NCBI RefSeq assembly: GCF_000764305.2
Contig: NW_025933076.1
Span: 1 to 64,000, forward strand
Length of the DNA stretch: 64,000 bases
Origin: Hyalella azteca
Taxonomy: Eukaryota > Arthropoda > Malacostraca > Amphipoda > Hyalellidae
Direction of reading: 5' to 3'
Both the position numbers and the translations under genes were made by a program. Shown one piece after another: positions 10,795-21,043 of the stretch. The notes under the pieces were generated by a model. It saw only the letters and a program-made list of their open reading frames with translations. It was not told the DNA's origin and ran no database searches. The stretch's first letter is position 1. Each line of letters begins with the position of its first letter.

Positions 10795-12758
10795 TAAAAA
10801 GTTTCAAAGTTTATCTATTCGTACTTTGATGGGCGGCTTTCTGATAGGCCTACGTAAATAGAAGTCAGCTGCCCTTTTGTACTGGATAAATACTTTCTTG
10901 TATATAACATAACAACTAAGGCCAAGTCCTAAATTTATTGTGATGTACTGAGAGCCTCGGCATGGCTTGAACTCATGATTTCTTTGGTTAGTTCATTGTA
11001 AACCTTGTCCAGAGGTCAAATTTTTAGTTCGGAGCAGCAAACATCTGAGCAGCACTTAGAGAAACTGTTACTTTATGGTTTTTACGTGCTGCAAGGATCA
11101 AAGTTTATATAGGTAATGTTATTTATAGAAAATTTCTCCAATGTTTTTAACAGACTTTTGATTCACATACTGTGAGAATATTTTGTATGTAGTACATTTT
11201 AATATATTGTAATACGTATTCACCGAGTATCTTCTCCATTTTGTGCTTCTCGGCCATTTCTATAATACGGACAAATCATACTTTTTTTCATTTGTCTCCA
11301 ATCGTCCATGAAAACGTGACTACAGGAACGAGGGAGGTTTTAAATTCACTATCGTCAAATTTTTTCTTGTGTTGCCAAAGATGTGATGTGATATTTGTTG
11401 TTATTGTGAAGGAGCTCTCTGAAATTGTAATCACTATTAGTAAGTATTCATGTATATATTATGTGAATTTATGTTAGTAGGCTTTTCATTCGATTGAACA
11501 CATAGCTTGGAATCTGTAGTGAATCATTGTCTATCAAGCTATGCAGTCTTTGTGTGAATTGTGTGGAAAATCTTAGCCTTTGTGATGGTCTAACATGTGC
11601 ATCTTGATTCTTTTTTTCTCGCTTGAAAACGTTCTTTGAAAACGATATTACAATTTTTATGTTTCTATTGTGGTGTCATTAAAGTAAAACACTTCGTCGG
11701 TTCGCAGAAAAAAATATCACTCGTACTTTTAAACGAAATGTGGCCGTAATTGCGCTGTCTCGATTCTCCGCAATTTTACAATATGAAATACAGTTTGAGC
11801 GATGTTTCCTCATGCATCTTCTAAACTATGGGGTTAAACCTCCTGCCCATGCCTGACTTAACATACGGCGAGCAACCTAGTCCACTCAGTGGCTCGAAAT
11901 TTTTGCTCCAACCGTCGCCGACGTAAGAAAGTATATGCAATAATGCAGAAGTCATTTTGGCAATTCATCTACACTAAACCCATTTTGGCAATTTATCTGC
12001 ACTAGACCGTCTTTCGATAATAAAAAATGCTTGTCGGAATACATTTATTTGTGTCTAAGTGTTTCAAAATAATAAAATGCTATCACAAACGTCCTCAACG
12101 ACCTTGTTGGCAAGATATATCTTCTATCGAAGCGCGACGACTCAAACTCCACTGACGGTAGTTTGGTGAATAGTTATGTTTCGATGGCACTAAGTTGCGG
12201 ACAGTATTACGTGATAGACATTGGAACTTTAAAATCAGATCGTTTCCAAACTAATGAAAATATCGGTAGAAAATGCATGCATTTCTTTGTGGAACACAAC
12301 ACCTAATTTCATAATAACGAGTTAATCGTTAATCTTTAGTGCGCGGTCTATTGTTGGTGGTCTGGCAACGAGTTGGATGGTCTGAGAGTCCGAGACACGT
12401 AGCTGGCTGTAAAAATTCTGTGATGTTCAAAAATCGATGACATTCCAAACATGGTCTTATTTTCGAAATTAATGATATCGTATTATTCAATCTATGTAAC
12501 ATAGCGATCTCGGCCCTGAAGTGTAGGCCTGATGTGGCCTATCGCCGATTCTTTTATTTTCGTGACTTGTTCACAGAAGATCTAAAATTGTGTCATTTGA
12601 CCGGATCTTTTCATGACTGACGATAGTTTGAAGTAGCTACTAGACTTCCACCGGGTTCGATATGGTGCTAGGAATTTCAAATCTGAACATATATTTTTAT
12701 ATATGTTGTTATTATATATGTATATTTTATATATGTTATTATATACATAGCTTTATCT
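10795..12758. other. ZUP1 3' flank, no gene seen
   Basis: This holds the ZUP1 3' untranslated region of unknown length. I see no AATAAA in the first kilobase; ATTAAA at about 11677 is a weak candidate. There is no conserved frame. CpG frequency is high here (about 30 per 600 bp at 11701-12300). The last 60 bases before 12759 are an AT-rich low-complexity run of TATATG and TTATAT words. Confidence 0.5.
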
Positions 12759-12796
12759 CTGTCTCTTATACACATCTAGATGTGTATAAGAGACAG
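12759..12796. other. Nextera mate-pair junction adapter, copy 3
   Basis: This is an exact 38-bp back-to-back Tn5 mosaic-end palindrome. It separates AT-rich low-complexity sequence from a LINE reverse-transcriptase fragment. Artificial join. Confidence 0.97.
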
Positions 12797-13017
12797 GTCA
12801 ATGGGCGGGCCAGAACGGTTGCTAATTCTTTGAGCAATCTGGGATGGAAGCCGTCTGGTCCACATGACTTGTTGGGATTTAGAGCTACCAGGAGCTTGAG
12901 AACCTCTTCTTCGTGTATTTCAAGACATGTTAACGTCAAGCCGACTGGGCGTTCCTCAATATCTGGAATACTGTTCAAGTCCTTATCTGATCTATGAACA
13001 CACTGTTGAAGGATCAA
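12797..13017 (-). mobile_element. LINE reverse-transcriptase fragment (N-terminal RT region)
   Basis: Read from 13017 downward, the minus strand gives a continuous frame including VLKLLVALNPNKSCGPDGF and HPRLLKELATVLARPLT. This is the conserved start of the reverse-transcriptase domain of jockey/CR1-type non-LTR elements, where the usual motif is N-K-S-x-G-P-D-G. The frame is cut off by the adapter at 12796. It lies head to head with the RT C-terminal fragment at 13143-13618, an order not expected in an intact LINE. Confidence 0.85.
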
Positions 13018-13142
13018 AAGGCCAGTCGTTTAGATCTGTGAGCTTATCGAGAAAAGTACAAGAATCGGCGACAGGCCTGTCCAGGCCTATTATTCAACGC
13101 CGAAGATACTATACTATACTAGATGCAGAAGTGATGAAGCTG

Positions 13143-13618
13143 TTGTTCGTCGGAAACGCCGTGTGGTAACCAAAATTAGAAAAGGACAAAAATTTAGTCG
13201 AAAGCGTTCAAAGACGTGCAACAAGGATAGTTCCGGGATTAAAAGGCAATTCTTCTGAAGAAAGATTAGAGATTATGAAGCTTCCAACCCTCTGTTATCG
13301 ACATCTGCGTGATGCTTATACAAGGTCCCAGAAGGAGTCCTGTATAAGCCCAAGTCTTATACAAGGTCACAGAAGGAGTAACACATCCATGCGACAACAT
13401 TTCTTCTCGTTTCGAGTAACCGACATGTGGAACAGCCTCCCTGATGGCATCGTTGACGCTCCGAGCATGAACGCCTTCAAGAACAGACTAGACAAAGCTA
13501 CGCAGTAGCATATGTTCAGTTTTAAACTGCCTACACCTTACGGACTGTAATAAGTCCAGCAGATATCACAAACAATTTCTTCACGCACGGCCGAGTGCCG
13601 ACACTTCTATTCTATCTT
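13143..13618 (+). mobile_element. LINE 3' fragment (RT C-terminal region and tail)
   Basis: The + strand encodes GNAVW, a stop, then KLEKDKNLVESVQRRATR, and after an internal 27-residue insertion WNSLPDGIVDAPSMNAFKNR, ending at 13508. This is the standard C-terminus of jockey/CR1-type LINE polymerases. About 110 bp of 3' tail follow, ending in GCCGACACTTCTATTCTAT, which is also seen near 1052. The in-frame stop at 13167-13169 and a local duplication (TATACAAGGTC..CAGAAGGAGT at about 13317 and 13360) show that it is dead. Confidence 0.85.
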
Positions 13619-15173
13619 AATGTCAACTCGCCTCAATGAAGAAGTCATTGTTTCGAATAATAATAATGAATAAAAACTTCTGGTTGACTCGAAAAGTTTA
13701 GACATACATGCATTTGCTTTTGTTAAATCTTGAACTGCTCTGCAGGATCAACCCGACCTCAGTTCGCAATCCCGGTGCTCATAACAAGTTAAACTTTTCT
13801 GCTAGGTCTGACTCCATAAGGCCTTGATTGTATAATAATTTGTCAGTCGTCCAGGATACAAAACTGATATACGCTTATTATTTCCTTTAATTTACTTAAA
13901 TATTTAGGTTCCAATAAATCGACTATCGAATTAGTTTCGTTAAAACGTCATTATACTACTGAAATATTTGACATAAAATAGAACTTACAAATTCTGAAAT
14001 TGCTAAGTTATGAAATCTCATAGGTATCATAAATGAATTATTCATCATATATGAATCAATCATTAGTACGATGCCTGCACAGAGTCCAGATTCGGTTGTT
14101 TAATATAAATTGTAAATTTGCATATAAATAGTGAATGAAATATAATATTTTACATTCGCATATTGACAAGGTTTCGGATTTATTTCCTATTCTGTAAAGG
14201 TCGCACGTGAATCATGGCTGAAATCAGCTGTGGAACTTGTCAAGATTAGACTCCCTCGCAGTCGCATTCGTTAGCCATTCTTCGTTGCGGTGTGTCGGAG
14301 GTGCGTGGTGTGTTTCGTGATTTCTTGTATTTAGCTGTGATAATTTGGAATTTTAACAACTTCTGCAGAATACATTTGACGTAAATATGCTTGTGTTGGT
14401 TGATGAATATTTGTGGTTTATTCATATACAATCCTTTTATCATTAATAAAGGAGTATCAGTTTTATTCCTGCATGACTTGCTTCTACAGTGCAATCCGCC
14501 ATATTGGACTGCACGAAACCGACAATTCTTCGCTTTTATACCAAATTATACATTTTTCGTCAATTCTCTAATGTAAATACTCAAATAAAATATAAATAAT
14601 TTTGCAAAGAATTTCAGTAAATTTCCGACGATCAACTTCTATTCTTTATATTCTACAGTACCGGTTAACTAAATACTTAACTTAAAACTTGATCATTATG
14701 AACAAAGGGCCTGGAAAACTTTCTAAAAATCCAATAAATAAAAGAAAAATAGAAAATATCTATCAAACAAGAGACATCCAAATTATTCTATAACAAACCT
14801 GATGTACTATACAATTGAAACAGTTGGTCCACTTATGATGATATGATCCATCTTTACATTTATAGTCAGTAACATGGGAGAGCACTGTATCAAAGGAAAG
14901 CTTTTCACATTGTATGGAAAGCTTTTTTATAAGTGAACTTCCATTCTTAGAATTCCAGCCTGCTTATAGCCATATAACTCAAAAACGAAGGCAAATCTGA
15001 AAAAAACTAACAAGCTAAAGCATCACGGTTGCTCAGGTAAGGTATTAGTTCAAATCTGTTCACAGTTCAGTAGTTTGGAAGAAATTTCTTGGTTACTGCT
15101 AATTTAGGCATGTATTGCTGTTTAAATCATGAATGAAGCATGAAGGTAAAATGGAAGAAAAAACTCGATCAAG
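13619..15173. other. No gene seen
   Basis: AT-rich sequence without conserved frames. CpG density drops at about 14.6 kb. From about 14700 there is diverged repeat-like sequence whose terms (ACAAGCTAAA, TTTGGAAGAAATTTC) recur in the hAT-related block that follows. Confidence 0.4.
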
Positions 15174-15675
15174 AAAATTTTCACAAGCTAAACATTACCA
15201 TTTGGTAGTTAGGACTGTAAATTCAAAATTTTGTTTAAATCTGGTGCCATATTTGAATCCCGTATTGCCATATAACTATGGCAAAAACAAATGATGGCAA
15301 AATTCAAAAAATTTTCACAAGCTAAACATTACTGTTAGGTCCTAATGAATGCGTGTACCAAATTTCATCAAGTAAAGTTCATTAGTTTGAGAGATATTCC
15401 ATGATCATTGAATTTGGAAATTTAGTGTGAGACCGGCTAATTTGTCCAAGACGTAAACCCAGGAAAGGTTAAACAAAAACAGATCTGGGTGAAAAAAAAA
15501 CCATTGCTGGGAGTCATGTGCTGCACGTGTTGTGTACAATTTGTCAAACAGACATTTGAACTTCTGACTTTGACTTTGGACTGCCGCCTCCCTTACTGCG
15601 CTTTTCTTCCTCACCACCCCCAAAATCATTCCACCGCCTCTAGGAGGGTGATATCGCCCACTTTGGGAACCACTG
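15174..15675. mobile_element. Rearranged non-autonomous hAT copy, related to 51287-52095
   Basis: Positions 15517-15675 match the right end of the 51287-52095 element: GTCATGTGCTGCACGTGTTG, then a C-rich run, then CCCACTTTGGGAACCACTG. Positions 15174-15240 match the same element's interior in the opposite orientation (CAAGCTAAACATTACCATTT against CGAGCTAAAAATCACCGTTT). I could not find the other terminus or an 8-bp duplication, so it is truncated or internally inverted. Confidence 0.7.
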
Positions 15676-16548
15676 ATCTAATGTATTAAACGTAATGTAT
15701 ACTAAAGTGCTACTGAACTCTCAGCTGCAAACGTTAAAGTATGTATCTAAACTTCAAGCTGCAAGCAGGATAACAATACCTTAATTAAAGTACCTAAAAT
15801 GCAACTCAAGTTACCTCCATGCTCAAATAGCTATGCTCTAATAACCAAATTGAAATGACTAGTAACATGTAAAAAAATTATAAAATGGTCATCATCATAT
15901 AATGATATAAGTAGAGACAAAACTATAACAATTTTTTGGTGTACACTCATTTTAAACGCACTACACAGCACATTACATTTCTGAATTCTGACAAGTGCAA
16001 TGATACAATTTAAAGACTTAGATTATGATAGAAGACATTTATTCAAACATGACACATCTGAATGATTTGATCCTTACTATATTCTCTAGTTGCAACAAGT
16101 CCTACTTTTGTCCAAAATCTTGCAGTTTTAATATTGTGTCAGTAGCCAGTAGGCATGAAATCTTGCAGCTCTAAGTCTATACGGTACTCTAATGCAACAA
16201 ATTTTTGTTTGATTTTTTTCCATTTTTTTGGACTGAGCTATAAAAATTTCATCAATCAAGTTTAAAGGCCAAGACCTGTCTGCAAGTTTTTTTAAGCAAA
16301 ATTTTTTAATACAGCAAATATTTTATTAACTACAGAGTACAGACCTTAGCAGAAGTACATTCCCAAAATCTCACTTTTAACACTTTTTTCAGGTATTTTT
16401 TCTAGAGCTAGTATATGTAGGATTTCTTAACTTCCTTTATGCTTCATAGAATAAAAAAAAATGTCGAAGTTTACACACTATTTTAAGTTTTGCAATATTT
16501 CAATTTGTTTTGGTGCTATAAAATTTTTACGCTATGTCAGAGCCTCAG

Positions 16549-16593
16549 AGGACTGTCCCAATTTACTCTGTCCATCCCTTATAACCCTGTTTA
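16549..16593. repeat. Degenerate relative of the GGGGTAATAAGGGACA element end
   Basis: GGACTGTCCCAATTTACTCT followed by GTCCATCCCTTATAACCCTG parallels the double right end at 5333-5371, with several substitutions. No matching left end was found. Confidence 0.55.
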
Positions 16594-16863
16594 ATGGTAC
16601 TCCTAACAATGCAGTGCTAGCACATAAGTTTCTGAGCTCATTCTCACCAAGCTGAACATCCAATAGCACTTTTTTTTCTCTTGCTGAAGCTATATTTGGC
16701 TTATGAGTAATTTGGCTGTATATTGTAGGCATGGTGCAATTCTAGGATTGGCAGTACTTCTCGTTCCTGGCCTGTTGTAACTGTTGTTGTCCAATACTGT
16801 CTTTTGTTTAATCAGTACAAGGTTGTGTCTTGTGAGGGACGGTGCTAGTGTGCTTTGGAATCT

Positions 16864-18273
16864 GGGTGCGTACCGGTCATGGAAAACCTGGAAATTCATG
16901 GAATTTGATTTTTAATTTTACAGGCCTGGAAAGTCATTGGATTTAATTTCAGGTCATAAAGTCATGGAACAAAAGGAGTTTTGATTTCCCTCAATGAGGT
17001 TGATGCTGGTTACATGGCCAGGACTGTGATAAAAAGACAGCTTGCAGACAAGAAGACAAGTGCACTGCAAGTTCTTACTTTTAAGACACAAGTGTGGGAC
17101 TTCTTGCAGGCTGTAGTCAAAAAGCTACTGGACAAGAGCCCTATCAGATATGTCCTTGGTAGGAACCTGAGATGTCTGGTGCCAAAAGTCTTCATCAAGG
17201 ACTGTATGGAAGCCAACAAGACACAGTTGAAGAACTGTTTCACTTTGCTTGTTGATGCCAAGAGATTCCCTAACACAGATGTCGATGGTGTTTTGCAATG
17301 AGATGTGCAACTTTAGAGATGAATCACATTGCAATGAACTGAACACACAGTTTCAAGCATTTTCAACTTCTGATCGACTGGACACTTTTTGGCATCTGTG
17401 AAAGAGCACCTACAAGAAGCTCTGGAATTTAGTGCAGATGCTCATGCTCCTGTCTCATGGCCAAGCCACGGTTGAAAGAAGGTTTTCATTCAACAAGGAA
17501 ATTGTGACGCACAATGTGAAAGAGTGAACGGTGGTTGCCCTGCGTGCTGTGGTTGATCATGTTGCACATGGTGGCCTGGACAAGATGACCATCACCAAGA
17601 AGACGCTGCTTGCAGCCGAGAGTGCCGAAATGGCCTACAATAACTATTTGGCAGAAGAGAAAGAGAAGAATGCAAAGGCCCAGAAAACCCAGAAGAGGAA
17701 GGCTTTGTTGAATGAGCTAGATGAACTGAAGAAGAAAAGGTGTACGGAGGAGGGCATCAAGGCACTTGAGCAAGCAATGGAGAGAGAGGGGGATTTGCAG
17801 AAGCAATGGAGAAAGGGGTATTTGAAAATGATCTCAAAATTCAACGCTATGAGGCAATCTTTGAAAACAAAGCTAGACACTCTTGAACTGAACATTAAAG
17901 AAAAAGTTGATGAAATAGCTGCCAGTTGAATGTTAGGGTAGTGCTGTTGAAGAGTGTTCTGAACTGCATTGACATTATCATGCACAATCATGTGTGCATT
18001 AATTAATATTTGTTGTGATTTTACACTATTGAATTCATAATAATACCAGTGTGGGCTCGATTTTTAGATGGCATTTTTGTTCCTCTGCATCTGCCTTCTC
18101 TATGCATTTACATGTTTGCTATTTATCAACTGTAGGAGATGATAGAATATGCGCAGTTAGTCTTTCAGCCATGCTAAACCTGTCATATAAGAGTCATGGA
18201 AAATTATACTGATGGTCATGGAGAGTCATGGAAAAGTCATGTAATTTTTTTTTCTGAATACCAGTACGCACCC
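16864..18273 (+). mobile_element. Degenerate DNA transposon with GGGTGCGTACYGGT inverted ends and hAT-like transposase remnant
   Basis: Bases 16864-16877 (GGGTGCGTACCGGT) are inverted at 18260-18273 with one mismatch. Both ends continue into TCATGGAAAA-rich subterminal sequence. The element is flanked by TCT on both sides, a possible 3-bp duplication. Inside, 16981-17301 encodes a charged peptide containing VVKKLLDKSPIRYVLGRNL. After frame disruptions, about 17445-17929 encodes SHGQATVERRFSFNKE, one stop (TGA 17525), then a lysine-rich coiled C-terminus. The SHGQA.VERGFS.NKE block is typical of a widespread family of hAT-like dimerisation tails in invertebrate and fish genomes. At 1.4 kb it is an internally deleted, non-functional copy. 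Confidence 0.82.
17449..17929 (+). pseudogene. Transposase C-terminal remnant
   Basis: The frame carries SHGQATVERRFSFNKE at about residues 1-16, a TGA stop at 17525-17527, then VVALRAVVDHVAHGG and a Lys/Glu-rich helical tail (EEKEKNAKAQKTQKRKALLN) to the stop at 17927-17929. In intact relatives this region closes the dimerisation domain. The stop and the broken upstream frame make it inactive. It has no neighbour relationship to host genes. Confidence 0.75.
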
Positions 18274-19936
18274 TCTGAAATGATCCTTTGACTGGTCTGA
18301 AATCTCAAAATACTAGGTTCTTTTATATTAACTATAGAATTGCAGCATGATTGCAGAAAAGGTTTTGGCATATATCTATACTGCTAAAAGGTGCAATTAC
18401 ATTATTGGAATAAATTGGAAATTTCATGCTATATTTGTTACATGACCTTGTAGGCTTGTACTAGAAGCTGATAATTTTTTTCTTTCAAAGATTTTGAAAA
18501 GAAGCAAAGCTCATTTTGGAGACAGGATGATTTGAATATGGCTGTTGCATCATTCAAGTGATAAGAAAATAATAATAACTTGCTCAATAATAGCTCACAA
18601 ATAAGATCTATTGTATGCTTATCCTACTTTCAGGTATTCCAATAAAAAAATATGTGTACTTGTTTGTATATTATATACCCTTTACATATTGCATGCTTGT
18701 TACTTGCATGGGGGTGGATTTGCTTGAGTTACTCTAGTTTGGTCATTGTGTTGCACTGACAGTCTTGAGGCCAGAAATTTTGTCATTATTGCTGAAGGTT
18801 AATAAACACTGACCAAAATGGGCATCTATACTTTTGTGGCTGTTTTGGGAAACATTTCATTTATTTAATTTGGCTCCTTGGATATGTCTATTCTTAATTT
18901 GGTATTATTTAGCCTTTTTTCATTGTAGTGCTGATTGTAATATGTAAATATATGCCTACATGCTGCCTAGGAGTGAATATGAGGAAAATCTGAAATGAAA
19001 CCATTCATAATCCATGCAAATGTCTTAGCTAGTTTGTGTGTAAATGTGTTCTTTGGATTAAAATGTGTTCTCAGCAATATTATTTTAGCATTTAACACAT
19101 TTTTTGATGTATTCTTGTTTTAAACATTTTTGCATCACTTTTAATGTAATGTAAAAGCCCAAACTATAATCTGAAAACTCGTGGAACTTTTAAATGAAAC
19201 TTGATTCATTTGTTATCTAGAGGCATTGGTAGCATCAAAAAGTCTATTGTTAATTATAGTTAAATGTTCAACTTTAAAGGTGTGCTAAATCATAGTGTAT
19301 GATGTACATGTGTATAAAGTAGTATTTATGACAACACATCAATTTATACACTACTATTGGGCACACTTTTAAATTAACTTGATTGGCAGGAAAATTAAGA
19401 CCAATGTCTGAGGATTTAATTTAAATTTTCCTGAGTTTAAATTTTTAAAATTATTTTGTACTGTTAGTACTTGGTTGTATTGTTCTTATATTTGTTGTAG
19501 GTGGAAGTTGTGTATTGTAGTAGTGTTTTCCTAGTTGACAGGCATCTGTGTTGGGATAGTAGCAACACAGAACTCAATGTTGGTGGATTAAATTGGCCTA
19601 GCTTCTCAGTTCTCTCTCAGCATCAAACTGTTTCATTGGCATGGCCTTCATTATTATTATTATTATTTTTGCTTCATTTCTTGCGCATTTTCTCATTTAT
19701 GGAAAAAAGGCGCTATTGTGCTCATGTCCGTCCGCCCATCCGTATGTATGTCCGTGACTTCACGGATGGGCAGACCAAAAAATGTGCTCTCTGTCACTCA
19801 GTGCAGTGAGTACTGATCTAATTTTTTACATTACTTCAAGTATGGTTAATGTACATTTCTCTTAAAAAAATTATATTTCCTACATAACCCTATCAGAAAT
19901 CTCTCGATTCATAATTTTAGTTTGAAGAGTACAAAA
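18274..19936. other. No gene seen, CpG-depleted
   Basis: I see no conserved exon. CpG is nearly absent (1 in 18601-19200). A small block at about 19690-19810 (GTCCGTCCGCCCATCCGTAT) resembles dispersed repeat sequence, not a gene. Weak inverted words around 19279 and 19367 (GGTGTGC and GCACAC) could be another MITE, but the evidence is thin. Confidence 0.4.
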
Positions 19937-20038
19937 CCTATAGTATAACCCCACATATTACATTTATTATCACCTATAGTATAACCCCACATATTACATT
20001 TATTATCACCCCACATATTATCTCCAATATTACATTTA
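19937..20038 (+). repeat. 35-bp tandem repeat, 2 to 3 units
   Basis: ACCTATAGTATAACCCCACA and the following ATTACATTTATTATC are repeated at 19937 and 19972. A partial third unit starts at the CCCCACATATTAT at about 20009. Confidence 0.85.
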
Positions 20039-20569
20039 CATTTTTCAGTTTATTCATTCCAGATATTAATGAGAACAGATATAGAATTCACCTGGACTTA
20101 ACTATACAGGACTCATGGCCTGTAGTTAAGAATCCTCTCATCTACATGAAATGATTTGTAGTTCATATACTGCCTAAACATTAACCATGAATAATCATAT
20201 CCCAATTTGTCTTCACTTTGGCTGTCTGGCCTTGATTAAATGAGGCATAGTTGTTAGTAGGTAAGGAAAAATTTATATTTTCAGTTAATGAAATTTGGCT
20301 TTATAAATTATTTTTATTTCTCTGCTAAGGATTAATCTTAACATGCAAAGGTATATTTAAGCAATCCATATTCTTTTCCAAGCTCTCTCTTTCATTTTTA
20401 GACAAAGGTCTTGATACTTGATACGACTCTTGCACCAACACCCAGGTACTGCTGCTACTCTTCTGTTAGTTATACATTCTTACTACAAAAACCTAAATGG
20501 AGGATTTAGTTAATTCCTTTACTTATTTGAAGTTTCTTAATTTACCCAGATTTTGGTTACTAGTTACTA

Positions 20570-21031
20570 CCCCTCAGGGGGACTTCTGACGGGTGTTTGT
20601 GCGCGTCAGAAGTCCTATGGGATTTCGCGCTCCTAGGGGGATTGTTCCTGAGCGCCCCACCGCTAAGCACGCGGTGTCTGACTGTAGGTCTCAGTTGTGG
20701 GGTTAAGTTATTATGTAGGTAGGATTCCTTACATTTCTCTTCTCTGTCTCTCTCGTGCGGGCGGCCGACGTCCCGTGTAAGCGACCTCTTGTTCGAGTGT
20801 CTTCGTTTCTGTTGCTTTTCACCTGTCCCTCCTTGTCACTTCGTCTCTTTGAGATGCTAACGCTGCTTCTTTCGAGCCAGCTTCAGCGGGCTGGACATCT
20901 GAGACCTTCCGCCCCTTGTGGGTGATGAATAATTGAGACCTTCCACCTCAATGGTGATGTTCATCTTGACTTTCGGTGCGAGATAGCCAAATAGCTGAAG
21001 CGCTAGTAAACATTTGGCCACTAAACTAAAC
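20570..21031 (+). mobile_element. SINE-like or short non-LTR insertion with 12-bp target duplication
   Basis: The 462-bp segment is flanked by the direct repeat TACTAGTTACTA at 20558-20569 and 21032-21043. Its 3' end is CTAAACTAAAC, resembling a short tandem tail. It is markedly richer in G, C and CpG than the sequence on its left. Near its 5' end is a perfect 12-bp hairpin (20580-20615). There is no open frame of note. Together these features suggest a retroposed element, but I do not recognise the family and see no tRNA-type A/B boxes. Confidence 0.68.
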
Positions 21032-21043
21032 TACTAGTTACTA

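Noticed and set aside
12662..12997. Plus-strand frame through 12759-12796
   Set aside because: It crosses the adapter and reads antisense to the LINE RT fragment.
19693..19809. Frame MEKRRYCAHVRPPIRMYVRD as a gene
   Set aside because: The DNA consists of GTCCGTCC-type repeat words and has no family match I recognise.
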